Made by a program: the position numbers and the translations under genes
Source: Roseobacter sp. MED193
Lineage (GTDB): Bacteria > Pseudomonadota > Alphaproteobacteria > Rhodobacterales > Rhodobacteraceae
Direction of reading: 5' to 3'
Length of the DNA stretch: 64,000 nt
Assembly: GCF_000152965.1 (NCBI RefSeq)
Contig: NZ_CH902583.1
Span: 3,759,948 to 3,823,947, forward strand
Part shown: positions 6,771-15,891 of the stretch, one piece after another
Layout of the letters: each line of letters starts with the position of its first letter
Position numbering within the stretch: the first letter of the stretch is position 1
The notes under the pieces: model-generated
What the model was told of the DNA's origin: nothing
The model's database searches: none
Seen by the model: the letters and a program-made list of their open reading frames with translations, nothing else

Positions 6771-8159
6771 TTACTTGGTGAGTGCGTCCAGGATTCTTGC
6801 CCAAGAGCGCATTCCCTTGTGGAAGCTCTTCACATCATATTTCTCATTGGGAGAATGGATAGCATCGTCCTCATTTGCATATCCCACCAGCATCGATTCC
6901 ATGCCCAGAATGGACTTGAAGAAGCCAGCAATCGGAATCGAGCCGCCCATCCCGCAGAATACGGCTTCGCGGTCCCATTCATCGCTCAGGGCGCCACGTG
7001 CGGCTTCAAACTCTGGACGGCTGATGTCCATGACAGAAGCGCGAGACCCTTCCAGGTCATTGTCCCAGATCACCCTGCAATCGGGTTTCAGCTGCGCCTC
7101 TACATGGCTGCGGATTTTGTCGCGCAGGGCGTCAGGGTCCATATCCCCCACCAGTCGGCAGGTGATTTTGCAGTGGGCCTCAGAGGGGATCACGGTCTTG
7201 GATCCCGCACCATTGTAGCCACCCCAGATGCCATTTATTTCCAGCGTCGGGCGGGCCCACTGCTGTTCCAGGATGGAATAGTCTTTTTCGCCATGGGCCT
7301 GAGTATAGCCTGCATTGTCGAGGTAGTCCTTGGCCTCAAAGCCGGAGGCTTCCCATTGTCGCAGCAGTTCAGCGGGGACCTTTTCGACACCTTCATAAAA
7401 GCCCTCAACCGCAACCGCGCCGGTGTCTTCATTGTAGAAGGACGCCACGATGCGGGAGATTTCACGCAGCGGGTTAAGGCCGGGGCCACCGTAGTGACCA
7501 GAATGCAGGTCAATTCGTGGCCCAACCAGTGTGAATTCGTCCTTTACCATGCCACGCAGTTGCGACGAAATGGAAGGGACCCCACGAGACACCATCGAAG
7601 TATCGCAGATCAGCGCAATATCCGCTTTCAGCTCTGCTGCGTGCTCTTGCATGAAGGGCACGAGCGAGGGGGATCCGCTTTCCTCTTCGCCCTCAAAGAA
7701 GAAGGTGATGCGACAGGGCAGGGAGCCATGAATAGCTTTCCAGGCGCGGCACGCCTCAACAAAGGTCATCAGTTGCCCCTTGTCATCCGAAGCACCGCGA
7801 CCGCGGATCACGGTGCCATTTTCGGTCTCTTCCAGTTGCGGCTCAAAAGGAGGAGTCTTCCACAGGTTAAGCGGATCGACGGGCTGAACGTCATAGTGAC
7901 CATAAAACAGTACATGGGGGGCGTCGGCGTTCTCTTCCCCGATATGACCCACGACCATGGGGTGGCCAGGGGTTTGGCGTTTTTCTGCCTTGATTCCAAT
8001 GCTGTTCAGGTCCGCGACCAGCCAATCGGCTGCCTTGTCACACTCCGCCTTATAGGCGGGGTCGGTGGAAATGGATTGAATGCGCAACAGCTCCAGCAGG
8101 CGCTGGGTGGCTGCGTCAAGCTCTGTATCAATCCGATCAAGCACGTCGTTAAGCGACAT
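6771..8159 (-). CDS. M20-family dipeptidase / metallopeptidase
   Basis: 462 residues, the usual size for the M20/CNDP-like dipeptidases. Metal-site motifs are in order: FYGHYDVQP (His and Asp near residues 88-90), RGASDDKG (bridging Asp near 120), EGEEESGSPS (catalytic and metal Glu near 155), CDTSM, and a late H in EDDAIHSPNEKY. The lid/dimerisation domain is the segment around DLHSGHYGGPGLNPL. It likely hydrolyses dipeptides or related amides in the cytoplasm; no signal peptide is present. Transcribed alone on the minus strand, divergent from hemA. Confidence 0.92.
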   Translation of the reverse strand: MSLNDVLDRIDTELDAATQRLLELLRIQSISTDPAYKAECDKAADWLVADLNSIGIKAEKRQTPGHPMVVGHIGEENADAPHVLFYGHYDVQPVDPLNLWKTPPFEPQLEETENGTVIRGRGASDDKGQLMTFVEACRAWKAIHGSLPCRITFFFEGEEESGSPSLVPFMQEHAAELKADIALICDTSMVSRGVPSISSQLRGMVKDEFTLVGPRIDLHSGHYGGPGLNPLREISRIVASFYNEDTGAVAVEGFYEGVEKVPAELLRQWEASGFEAKDYLDNAGYTQAHGEKDYSILEQQWARPTLEINGIWGGYNGAGSKTVIPSEAHCKITCRLVGDMDPDALRDKIRSHVEAQLKPDCRVIWDNDLEGSRASVMDISRPEFEAARGALSDEWDREAVFCGMGGSIPIAGFFKSILGMESMLVGYANEDDAIHSPNEKYDVKSFHKGMRSWARILDALTK

Positions 8160-8481
8160 TATGGTCTCCGGTAAATTGGGTTTGATTGGCCAAACCCTAG
8201 CAGCCTCCTATGCAGGGGACCAGATCTGCTTGAGGGGGAATTCAAGCGGATCACACATGGCCTGTTTTGGGCCAAGTATTGGCCGATATTTGTGCGAATC
8301 CGTTGGATCTGGCGCGGATCGTAAAGGGGAAGTTTGACCTGCATCCCCGCGCAAGCCTGGCAGGTAGACTGGTTTGGGGTTTCCAATAGGCGGCAATATT
8401 CACATTTGTCGCAGCTGATCTGGCGCAAATGGAATTAAACAAGACGCAGGGCTTCTTGCCGGGCTTTCGCTATAGGTCTAT
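8160..8481. other. Divergent intergenic region, dipeptidase/hemA
   Basis: No convincing gene. One TTG-started minus-strand frame contains a Cys-rich string but has no ribosome site. The region should hold the promoters of the dipeptidase gene and of hemA. Confidence 0.4.
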
Positions 8482-8495
8482 TTGACCTGTATCAA
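8482..8495 (+). promoter_or_regulatory. FnrL/FNR-type binding site upstream of hemA
   Basis: TTGACCTGTATCAA matches the FNR consensus TTGAT-N4-ATCAA at 9 of 10 conserved positions. It lies about 160 bases before the hemA start. FnrL control of hemA is established in Rhodobacter, which makes this site credible. The second half-site is perfect. Confidence 0.65.
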
Positions 8496-8652
8496 AGTTG
8501 TGTAGGCCCTCTGCGCGTATCCGGTTGATCTGAGAACGTGTATTTGTTACTCATTCATGAACGTGAATGGGTCTATGGCCTGCAAACTGCGTGACAGATA
8601 CACAGCCTGCGCTGCTTTTTGATTGGCGCCTAAGATAGCTATGGAGAAGCCG

Positions 8653-9876
8653 GTGGACTATTCCGCGAAACTCGATGCCGCCATTGATCGTCTTCACGAA
8701 GAGGGGCGCTATCGCACCTTTATCGACATTGAACGCAAGAATGGTCAGTTCCCCCATGCGGTCTGGACACGCCCCGATGGCAGCAGTCAGGATATCACGG
8801 TGTGGTGCGGCAACGACTATCTTGGCATGGGCCAAAACCCGGCTGTGCTACAGGCGATGCACGAGGCCATTGATGCTACCGGTGCGGGCTCTGGCGGGAC
8901 CCGCAATATCTCCGGCACCACAGTCTATCACAAACGTCTAGAGGCCGAACTGGCGGATCTGCACGGCAAAGAAGCCGCGTTGCTGTTCACCTCGGCCTAT
9001 ATTGCCAATGATGCGACGCTGAGCACTCTGCCAAAGCTGTTCCCTGGTCTGATCATCTATTCGGATGCTTTGAACCATGCTTCAATGATCGAGGGCGTGC
9101 GCCGTAATGGTGGGGCCAAGCGGGTGTTCCGCCACAATGATGTTGCGCATCTGCGGGAGCTTTTGGAAGCAGATGATCCTGCCGCCCCCAAGCTGATTGC
9201 TTTTGAATCGGTTTATTCCATGGATGGTGATTTTGGGCCGATTAAGGAAATCTGTGATCTGGCCGATGAATTTGGCGCTCTGACCTATATCGATGAGGTT
9301 CATGCGGTTGGGCTTTATGGTCCGCGCGGTGGCGGTGTCACAGAGCGGGATAATCTCGCCCATCGCATCGATATTATTAACGGCACCCTGGCCAAGGCCT
9401 ATGGTGTTATGGGCGGCTATATCGCAGCTTCAGCCAAAATGTGTGATGCGATCCGCTCCTATGCGCCTGGTTTTATCTTCACCACATCTCTATCCCCAGC
9501 GGTTGCAGCCGGTGCTGCGGCGTCAGTGGCCTACCTGAAAGTGCACCCAGAGTTGCGCGAAAAGCATCAGGAGCTAGCCAAGATACTGAAACTCCGCCTG
9601 AAAGGCCTTGGTCTGCCGATTATTGATCATGGTAGCCACATTATTCCGGTGATAGTGGGGGATCCTGTCCACACCCAAAAGCTCAGCGATATGCTGCTGT
9701 CGGAGTTCGGCCTTTACGTGCAGCCGATCAATTTCCCAACCGTGCCGCGGGGCACCGAACGCCTACGGTTCACACCGTCACCAGTGCATGGGGCGACAGA
9801 AATCGACAATCTGGTCCATGCGATGGACAGTCTTTGGTCGCATTGTGCGCTGAATCGTGCCGAATTGGCGGGCTAG
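8653..9876 (+). CDS. hemA: 5-aminolevulinate synthase
   Basis: Condenses glycine and succinyl-CoA to 5-aminolevulinate, the first step of the C4 tetrapyrrole pathway, with PLP. Family segments: [19 protein letters not shown] at the N-terminus, [25 protein letters not shown], the PLP Asp in [15 protein letters not shown], and the PLP lysine in [20 protein letters not shown] at 8653 is preferred: it gives 407 residues beginning (M)DYSAKL like Rhodobacter HemA and has GGAG 6 bases upstream. An in-frame ATG at 8641 is possible but lacks a ribosome site. An FNR-type site lies upstream, so oxygen control is likely. Confidence 0.95.
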   Translation: MDYSAKLDAAIDRLHEEGRYRTFIDIERKNGQFPHAVWTRPDGSSQDITVWCGNDYLGMGQNPAVLQAMHEAIDATGAGSGGTRNISGTTVYHKRLEAELADLHGKEAALLFTSAYIANDATLSTLPKLFPGLIIYSDALNHASMIEGVRRNGGAKRVFRHNDVAHLRELLEADDPAAPKLIAFESVYSMDGDFGPIKEICDLADEFGALTYIDEVHAVGLYGPRGGGVTERDNLAHRIDIINGTLAKAYGVMGGYIAASAKMCDAIRSYAPGFIFTTSLSPAVAAGAAASVAYLKVHPELREKHQELAKILKLRLKGLGLPIIDHGSHIIPVIVGDPVHTQKLSDMLLSEFGLYVQPINFPTVPRGTERLRFTPSPVHGATEIDNLVHAMDSLWSHCALNRAELAG

Positions 9877-9971
9877 CACACAGAATTCTGTGCAAAGTTG
9901 TTGAGTGTGTTATATTTCCCTTAATGAAAAGGTGCGGGTGAATCATGGGGTGATTCGTTTAGCGCCGAAAG

Positions 9972-11228
9972 ATGTCGAATGCGGCAGGCTATGATGGGAC
10001 AGCGGGCATGATTAGGCGCCTCACTTTGCGCAAGTCGAAGGAGCATGAGCAGGTCTCAGCTCCCAAGAGTTTCGATGACTATGAACTGCGCCTTGGCGAT
10101 ATGATGCGGGGAGAGCGGGCCACCATGGGGAAATCCCTACTGGATGTCCAGCGTGAGCTTCGAATCAAGGCCTCCTACATCGCTGCCATCGAGAATGCCG
10201 ATCCTTCCGTTTTTGATACCCCCGGCTTTATCGCCGGCTATGTGCGCTCCTACGCGCGGTACCTGAACATGGATCCCGAAATTGCCTTTGATACCTTCTG
10301 TCGTGAGAGCGGTTTTGCTGTCGCCCATGGGATGTCGTCAGAGGCTTCTTCACGCAAAGAAGTTATTGTTCCTGTGACCACTAGCGGCGGGCTGGGAAGT
10401 GGGGCCTTTACTGCACCTACAACGCCTTTTGCACCGGCTGCTAGCGGGTTCTTCGCACAGATCGAACCGCGTGCCATTGGTTCTCTGATGGTGCTGGTCG
10501 GCTTGATCGCTGGGATCGGTTACGGCGGTTTGAGCGTCCTGAGAGAAGTGCAGCAGGTGCAATTCGCGCCGGTCGAACAGACACCGCTTGTTCTGGCGGA
10601 TGTGGATCCGCTCCAGGGCGCGCGCTCCGGGGCTGGCTCCCTGTCCTCTTCTGCCATCACGCATGAGACAGATATCGCAGCAGCGGCTTTGGATCGTCTT
10701 TATCGCCCTCAGGCGCTGGATGTGCCGGTTCTGGTTGCCCGCGATGCGCCTATCGCCTCGTTGAACCCTGGCAGCCTTGGCAATTTTGCTGTACCCGAAC
10801 TGCCCAGTCTCACACTTGCAGAGGCGAGCCTGCCGTCGACAGAGCCTTCTGGGCTTGCCGTTCCGCAGGTTGTTGAAACGGTTTCACCTGGTGTTGAAAT
10901 GGTCGCTGTGCGGCCCTCTTGGGTGCAGGTCACCTCGGCGGATGGCTCTGTCATCTTTGAGGCGATCATGAATGCAGGCGACAGTTTTTCGGTTCCGCTG
11001 ACGGAAGAGGCCCCAAAACTGCGCACAGGCGAAAGCGGCGCGATCTATTTTGCTGTCAACGGCAGCCATTTTGGCCCAGTTGGTGATCGCGGTCAGGTTA
11101 GCAAGAATGTCGACCTCTCGGTTGATGGTGTGTTGGACCGCTTCGAGGTGGCCGACTTGACAGACGGCAAGAACAGCGCGCTTGCAACTATGGTTGCAGC
11201 TTTGCAAACGCAACCTGAATCCGAATAA
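9972..11228 (+). CDS. RodZ-like helix-turn-helix membrane protein
   Basis: 418 residues. The N-terminal cytoplasmic XRE-like helix-turn-helix (residues about 35-115) shows GDMMRGERATMGKSLLDVQRELRIKASYIAAIE and FIAGYVRSYARYLNMDPE, the RodZ pattern. A single membrane segment follows near residues 167-188 (GSLMVLVGLIAGIGYGGL). Then comes a low-complexity periplasmic linker and a C-terminal DUF4115 beta domain (SWVQVTSADGSVIFEAIMNAGDSF, about 318-390). RodZ links MreB to the cell-wall elongation machinery. It sits directly upstream of ispG, a common alphaproteobacterial pairing. Residue spacing and domain order support the call; species-specific function is inferred. Confidence 0.85.
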   Translation: MSNAAGYDGTAGMIRRLTLRKSKEHEQVSAPKSFDDYELRLGDMMRGERATMGKSLLDVQRELRIKASYIAAIENADPSVFDTPGFIAGYVRSYARYLNMDPEIAFDTFCRESGFAVAHGMSSEASSRKEVIVPVTTSGGLGSGAFTAPTTPFAPAASGFFAQIEPRAIGSLMVLVGLIAGIGYGGLSVLREVQQVQFAPVEQTPLVLADVDPLQGARSGAGSLSSSAITHETDIAAAALDRLYRPQALDVPVLVARDAPIASLNPGSLGNFAVPELPSLTLAEASLPSTEPSGLAVPQVVETVSPGVEMVAVRPSWVQVTSADGSVIFEAIMNAGDSFSVPLTEEAPKLRTGESGAIYFAVNGSHFGPVGDRGQVSKNVDLSVDGVLDRFEVADLTDGKNSALATMVAALQTQPESE

Positions 11229-11399
11229 GCACCTCATCCTTTCCCTGATACATAGGGTGTCGCTCCAGATTGCGTTCCTTGTTTCCTTCAGAGCGCAATT
11301 AAACCACTTTGTTGAGCCCAGGATCTGGTGCGCCCCATTGCAGCGTACGCGCTGAGGCCATATCTAGCAGGGAACAAGGATCAACCGGGATCAGCCTGC

Positions 11400-12527
11400 A
11401 TGTCGATGAACCACATTCGCCCTTGGCGCAATATTGAGCGCCGTAAAAGCCGTCAGATCCATGTCGGCAAGGTCGCCATTGGGGGGGATGCGCCTATTGC
11501 GGTGCAGACCATGACCAACACGCTCACCACAGATGTTGCAGCCACCATTGCGCAGGTGCAGGCCGCTGCCGAGGCTGGTGCGGACCTGGTGCGGGTCTCA
11601 GTTCCGGATGAGGCCTCCTCGAAGGCCCTAAAGGAAATTGTGGCTGAGAGCCCGGTGCCGATCATCGCGGATATTCATTTCCACTACAAACGCGGCATCG
11701 AGGCCGCTGAGGCCGGGGCAGCCTGTCTGCGGATCAATCCTGGCAATATCGGTGATGAAAAACGTGTGGCCGAGGTGATCAAGGCCGCCCGTGACCATGA
11801 CTGCGCCATCCGGATTGGCGTTAATGCGGGTTCATTGGAAAAACACCTGCTGGACAAGTATGCAGAACCCTGTCCTGACGCCATGGTGGAAAGCGGATTG
11901 GATCACATCAAGATCCTGCAGGACCACGATTTTCACAATTTCAAGATCTCTCTCAAGGCCTCGGATGTCTTTATGACCGCGGCCGCCTATATGCAGCTGG
12001 CCGAGGCCACAGATGCGCCGATCCATATCGGAGTGACTGAGGCCGGTGGTTTTGTCTCGGGCACCATCAAATCGGCCATTGGACTGGGGCAGCTGTTGTG
12101 GATGGGCATCGGTGATACCCTGCGGGTGAGCCTTTCTGCGGATCCGGTCGAAGAGGTCAAGGTCGGCTTTGAAATCCTCAAATCCCTGGGCCTGCGCCAT
12201 CGTGGCGTTAATATTATCTCCTGCCCTTCCTGTGCGCGGCAGGGGTTTGACGTGATCAAAACTGTTGAGGCGTTAGAGGACCGTTTGGCCCATATCCACA
12301 CCCCGCTAAGCCTGTCGATCATTGGCTGCGTGGTTAATGGTCCCGGCGAGGCACTGATGACCGATGTGGGCTTTACCGGCGGCGGTGCGGGATCCGGCAT
12401 GGTCTATCTGGCAGGCAAAGCCAGCCACAAGATGAGCAATGCGGCCATGGTGGATCACATCGTCGAGGAGGTGGAGAAAAAGGCTGCCGAGATCGAAGCG
12501 AAGGAGGCGCTAGGCGCCGAAGGCTGA
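11400..12527 (+). CDS. ispG: 4-hydroxy-3-methylbut-2-enyl-diphosphate synthase (GcpE)
   Basis: Converts MEcPP to HMBPP in the non-mevalonate isoprenoid pathway, using a [4Fe-4S] cluster. The protein starts [24 protein letters not shown] and continues with [15 protein letters not shown] and [11 protein letters not shown], all family signatures. Cluster cysteines are in [10 protein letters not shown] (about residues 274 and 277) and [12 protein letters not shown] (about 309), with the ligand Glu in NGPGEA. ATG at 11400 is chosen because homologues begin close to the RRKSR motif; the frame is open from 11328. A terminator follows. Confidence 0.96.
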   Translation: MSMNHIRPWRNIERRKSRQIHVGKVAIGGDAPIAVQTMTNTLTTDVAATIAQVQAAAEAGADLVRVSVPDEASSKALKEIVAESPVPIIADIHFHYKRGIEAAEAGAACLRINPGNIGDEKRVAEVIKAARDHDCAIRIGVNAGSLEKHLLDKYAEPCPDAMVESGLDHIKILQDHDFHNFKISLKASDVFMTAAAYMQLAEATDAPIHIGVTEAGGFVSGTIKSAIGLGQLLWMGIGDTLRVSLSADPVEEVKVGFEILKSLGLRHRGVNIISCPSCARQGFDVIKTVEALEDRLAHIHTPLSLSIIGCVVNGPGEALMTDVGFTGGGAGSGMVYLAGKASHKMSNAAMVDHIVEEVEKKAAEIEAKEALGAEG

Positions 12528-12560
12528 CTGTCACGGAAACTTGGACTGAATTGGGTTAAA

Positions 12561-12598
12561 GGGCGCCAACTCAGGCGCCCTTGGCTCTTTCTTTTACC
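12561..12598 (+). terminator. Intrinsic terminator after ispG
   Basis: GGGCGCC, loop AACTCA, GGCGCCC, followed by a T-rich run (TTGGCTCTTTCTTTT), 33 bases past the ispG stop. The loop and inner stem match another hairpin at 13706-13732. Confidence 0.75.
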
Positions 12599-12673
12599 CA
12601 TAATTCATTGGCCTAGAGCACTCGACATTTCTTACCGTACAGGTTGCCCAGGTTTGGCGAGCCATAGCAGGTC

Positions 12674-13165
12674 CTAAAGAAGGGCGTTCATTGCAGCTAT
12701 GCACAGCCAAAGACCCAATCCGAAAACGGTATGGGTGATCATCCCTTTTAGGCGCATCCTCCATGGGGTCGGGGCATTCGACATTGCCAGCCCCCAACCA
12801 AAGAGCGGCTGAAAGACAAGCCATGGCACCAAGACTGTCGCAAGGCCAAAACTCAGACCTTGCCAGATCTGAGGTGCATTGAATGCCGAAGCGCCAAACA
12901 GTAGGGCAAAACTGATCCCAAAAAAAATTCCCAGGATCACATGCGCAGACCATCCGAGTATGGCTTCACCAGCAACAGGCGGAGATGCGCGGATATCATC
13001 GTGAAAAATACCCTGGCGAGGAAGCGATCCGATCCAACGGCCCACCATGCAGTAGAATGTGTGTGTGGCCTTTGTTCCCTGACGTAAAAACGTGAAAAGA
13101 TCGGTGAAGATGGTCGCGCCCAAACCGGCAGTCGCGCCAAAAAACAGTAACTCCGCGAAATCCAT
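12674..13165 (-). CDS. DUF2938-type integral membrane protein
   Basis: 163 residues with four hydrophobic segments: residues about 5-25 (ELLFFGATAGLGATIFTDLF), 70-92, 100-122 and 142-160. The family pattern includes the early T-D-L-F, a G-R-W-x-G motif and H-x-x-x-G-I-x-F-G. The function of DUF2938 is not known. It is transcribed divergently from a MerR-family regulator with about 64 bases between them, a layout that usually means the regulator controls it. Confidence 0.75.
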   Translation of the reverse strand: MDFAELLFFGATAGLGATIFTDLFTFLRQGTKATHTFYCMVGRWIGSLPRQGIFHDDIRASPPVAGEAILGWSAHVILGIFFGISFALLFGASAFNAPQIWQGLSFGLATVLVPWLVFQPLFGWGLAMSNAPTPWRMRLKGMITHTVFGLGLWLCIAAMNALL

Positions 13166-13205
13166 GCGCTTTCCTTTCTATGACGAATCTCGCATTGTTT
13201 CTGCA

Positions 13206-13225
13206 ACTTAAAGCGAGGTTTAAGT
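13206..13225. promoter_or_regulatory. MerR-type operator dyad between divergent genes
   Basis: ACTTAAA-GCGAGG-TTTAAGT is a perfect 7-base inverted repeat with a 6-base spacer, ending 4 bases before the regulator ATG. On the minus strand TTGACT overlaps its edge as a possible -35 element for the DUF2938 gene. MerR proteins bind such dyads inside long promoter spacers. Confidence 0.55.
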
Positions 13226-13229
13226 CAAT

Positions 13230-13640
13230 ATGTACCGGCTAGATATTGCAGAGGTTGCTTCGCAAAGCGGATTGGCCCCATCGACTTTGCGCTACTATGA
13301 GAAGAGGGGGTTGATTACTTCAGACGGTCGCCGAGGGCTGCGTCGGGAATACGACGACAGCGTGTTGATGCGGCTGGCTTTGATTTCGCTTGGGCGTAGG
13401 GCAGGCTATTCTCTCGAAGAGATTAGAGCGCTGTTTCGACCGCAGGGTGGGAAATACGATCTCAATCGCCAAGAGCTGCGCAGCCAAGCGAATACCCTAC
13501 GTAGGCAAGCGCAGGAACTCTGCGCAACTGCGGAACTGTTGGACCACATCGCTGCCTGCACTGCCCCTTCCTACCTGGAGTGTCCGAGGTTTCAAGATAT
13601 ATTGAAAGACACCCTCAAGACCAAAGAGGGAAAGGCATAA
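13230..13640 (+). CDS. MerR-family transcriptional regulator
   Basis: 136 residues. The N-terminal winged helix-turn-helix is clear: DIAEVASQSGLAPSTLRYYEKRGLI followed by LRREYDDSVLMRLALISLGRRAGYSLEEIRALF. A dimerisation helix follows (about residues 75-115) and then a short C-terminal segment with cysteines (IAACTAPSYLECPRF) that could bind a metal or sense oxidants. The ATG lies only 4 bases after an inverted repeat and has no ribosome site, so a leaderless or near-leaderless transcript is likely. It probably controls itself and the divergent DUF2938 gene. Confidence 0.85.
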   Translation: MYRLDIAEVASQSGLAPSTLRYYEKRGLITSDGRRGLRREYDDSVLMRLALISLGRRAGYSLEEIRALFRPQGGKYDLNRQELRSQANTLRRQAQELCATAELLDHIAACTAPSYLECPRFQDILKDTLKTKEGKA

Positions 13641-13705
13641 GCTGGTTCGGCTTTGATGAAGGTCGAGGGGCGAAAGCCACTACTCGCGGCATCATCTATT
13701 GCAAA

Positions 13706-13732
13706 GAACAGGGCCAACTCAGGGCCCTGTTC
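13706..13732. terminator. Bidirectional terminator between merR-like and dsbA-like genes
   Basis: GAACAGGGCC, loop AACTCAG, GGCCCTGTTC: a perfect 10-bp stem between convergent genes. On the minus strand it is followed by TTCTTT-type sequence. Confidence 0.65.
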
Positions 13733-13749
13733 AATGGGAAGGCGCAATA

Positions 13750-14520
13750 TCAGCTGTTTTCTTCGCGCTGTTCATCCACAATGATCTTCAATTGATCTGC
13801 AGGCAGATAGCCCCGTAGCAACTGATTGCCGAGTACAAAGGTCGGCGTGCCCGATATGGCCAGGTTCTGGGCCAGGGCGCGAGTGCGGCGTAGTTCATCG
13901 GTGACAGCCTCTGAATCCATCGCTTCCCAAATTGCATCCGCATCTAGAGACAGGCCATTGGCCAAGCGGCGCATGGTGACTTCGTTCAGTTCACTGGTCA
14001 TCTCGATCAGGGCTTCGTGGACTTGCTTATAAGCGTCATTCCCAGCCACTTGTTTGGTGGCAACAGCAAAGCGAGAGGCGAACAGAGATGCTTCTCCCAA
14101 AATGGGGAATTCTTTTACAATAAGCCGGATATTGCCGTCGGCTTGCAATAGTTTGGCCACTTCGGGTGCCGCTTTGCGGCAGTACCCACAGCGGTAGTCC
14201 ATAAATTCAACTAGAGTGATATCACCGTCTGGGTTGCCTCCGACCCAAGAGTACCCATCGTTGTGCAGCTCTTCCAGGTTGGCCGCAACCATGGCAACAT
14301 CGCGGGTCGCCTCATCTGTTGCCTGCTGCTGTTCCAGCAGGTTGACAGCTTCCAGTATGATTTCGGGGTTTTCCAGCAAATAGGCGCGTACTTCGGCGCC
14401 AAAGGCCGCGCGTTCTTCCGCGGTCATAGCGCCGAGATCAAAAGCCTGCGCCGGAAGGCCACCCAAGAAGAGCGCCGCTGCAGTTGCCATTCCTGTGGCC
14501 ATGCGCGTAAGAGGTTTCAT
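13750..14520 (-). CDS. Periplasmic DsbA-family thiol-disulfide oxidoreductase
   Basis: 256 residues with a signal peptide (residues 1-26, ending PAQA). A helical N-terminal region precedes the thioredoxin fold, as in ScsC/Com1-like proteins. The active site is CGYC at residues 111-114 in FMDYRCGYCRK. The cis-proline loop is SGTPTFVLG near the C-terminus. It forms or reshuffles disulfides in exported proteins. Its ATG overlaps the stop codon of the upstream M48 peptidase gene (ATGA), so the two are translated together and may act jointly in envelope quality control. Confidence 0.9.
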   Translation of the reverse strand: MKPLTRMATGMATAAALFLGGLPAQAFDLGAMTAEERAAFGAEVRAYLLENPEIILEAVNLLEQQQATDEATRDVAMVAANLEELHNDGYSWVGGNPDGDITLVEFMDYRCGYCRKAAPEVAKLLQADGNIRLIVKEFPILGEASLFASRFAVATKQVAGNDAYKQVHEALIEMTSELNEVTMRRLANGLSLDADAIWEAMDSEAVTDELRRTRALAQNLAISGTPTFVLGNQLLRGYLPADQLKIIVDEQREENS

Positions 14521-15869
14521 CGTCGTTTCCTTTTTTGAATTTGTTCATAGGCCAGTAAAACATCCTGCGCACGACGCCAGGTGGTGGAACCACGTGGTAA
14601 TAGCGCGACGGCGCGTTTTGCGTGAAGCCCTGCATCTTCGAAACGCCCAGAAAGGGCGTAGCGTTCGGCAGTCACCAAGGCCGCCATCCCGTTTTGACCG
14701 GTTTTGGCATAGGCCTGTGACATATCCCGCAGGACCAGCGCATTGCGAAAATCCAGATTGCGGGAGCGTTCCATTGTTTTTAGGGCGGCGCTTGGTGATC
14801 CTGCCGCCAGTTGGGCGCGTCCATAGCTGGCCAGGACCAATGAATCGGCGGGGGTCAGTTGAACTGCACGCGCGAAACTGTTCTTCGCTTCGCTCCAGTG
14901 TCGGTTTTCAAATAGGATCTGGCCCTTGAGGTCATGATAGAAGGCATCTTTGGGGCGGATTGCCAGGGAGCCATTGATGGCACGCAGTGCCTGTTGCAGG
15001 TTACGCCGACGGTGATGGGCAATGGCTTCGCGCATCAGGCGAATGTCCCGGTGGGATTCTTCCTTGGCGCGGCGCAGGCTCCATTTTGGGGATCGTTTAA
15101 AGGCCGAAAGTTTCCCGCGAATACGGGCAAACCAATAGTCCGCTTCGGGGGCGGCAGCTGTGCCCCTGCCATGTGAGGCGACAAAGGCTTCGGCTGCGCG
15201 GATCCTATCGCGGCTCAAGGGATGAGAACGCATGTAAGGGTCTTGATTGGCCAGGCTCAGCACTTCTTGGCCGGCGAAGATCCGGTGCAGATCAACCAAT
15301 CCCTGCGGGTCGATGCCGGCCGCGATGAGAAAGCGGGCGGCAGCGCGATCAGCGGAGGATTCTTCGGCGCGGGTATGCGACAGAAAACCTCGCAGGGCGG
15401 AGGTCTGGGTTCCGATCGCGATCCCTCCAGCTGCCTCACTTGCGCCTGCAGCGGCAGCGATGGCGGCCAGGGCCAGGCCAAGCCCGACGGCGGTTCCAGC
15501 GGACTGCAGGTTCTGCTGCCGCCGGGCCAGATGCCCATTGGAAATATGCGCGGCCTCATGGGCGATGACCGCCTGAAGCATTTCGGGACTGGTGACCTTT
15601 AAGATCAAGCCGTAGTTGATAAAAATTGTGCGACTATCCAAGACAAAGGCATTGAACTGTGAATCGTTCACGACCAAGACGCGCAGTCGTTTGGCATTGA
15701 GCCCTGCGGCCCGCAGTACGGGGGCGGCCAGCCTGGACAGGCCCTGTTCGATATCCGCATCTCGCAATAGCGTAATGGTCGCCGCCTGCACACAGGTGGC
15801 GGTATAGACGAGCAGGCAAAACACCACAGCCGGGATTGACGCCAGCCGAGAGAAGCGGTCAAAAGTCAT
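14517..15869 (-). CDS. M48 metallopeptidase with TPR region (BepA-like)
   Basis: 450 residues. A signal peptide covers residues 1-29. The zinc site is HEAAH at 104-108, followed by the third-ligand region EESSADRAA. A C-terminal half of helical repeats (Y-x-x-x-A, ALRAINGSLAIRPKDAFYHDLKGQ and similar, about 290-440) is TPR-like. This matches BepA/YfgC, a periplasmic protease and chaperone for outer-membrane protein assembly. ATG at 15869 is chosen because it directly starts the signal peptide; the frame is open further upstream. Operon with the DsbA-like gene by a 4-base overlap. Confidence 0.9.
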   Translation of the reverse strand: MTFDRFSRLASIPAVVFCLLVYTATCVQAATITLLRDADIEQGLSRLAAPVLRAAGLNAKRLRVLVVNDSQFNAFVLDSRTIFINYGLILKVTSPEMLQAVIAHEAAHISNGHLARRQQNLQSAGTAVGLGLALAAIAAAAGASEAAGGIAIGTQTSALRGFLSHTRAEESSADRAAARFLIAAGIDPQGLVDLHRIFAGQEVLSLANQDPYMRSHPLSRDRIRAAEAFVASHGRGTAAAPEADYWFARIRGKLSAFKRSPKWSLRRAKEESHRDIRLMREAIAHHRRRNLQQALRAINGSLAIRPKDAFYHDLKGQILFENRHWSEAKNSFARAVQLTPADSLVLASYGRAQLAAGSPSAALKTMERSRNLDFRNALVLRDMSQAYAKTGQNGMAALVTAERYALSGRFEDAGLHAKRAVALLPRGSTTWRRAQDVLLAYEQIQKRKRR

Positions 15870-15891
15870 GCGCGCACCATGGGAGATCATT

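Noticed and set aside
6819..8174. Long plus-strand frame of 451 codons
   Set aside because: Antisense shadow of the M20 peptidase gene, which has all catalytic motifs.
8159..8428. Minus-strand frame with CDKCEYCRLLETPNQSTCQACAG, suggesting a zinc ribbon
   Set aside because: Starts at TTG with no ribosome site, overlaps the hemA/dipeptidase promoter region and loses character after the cysteines.
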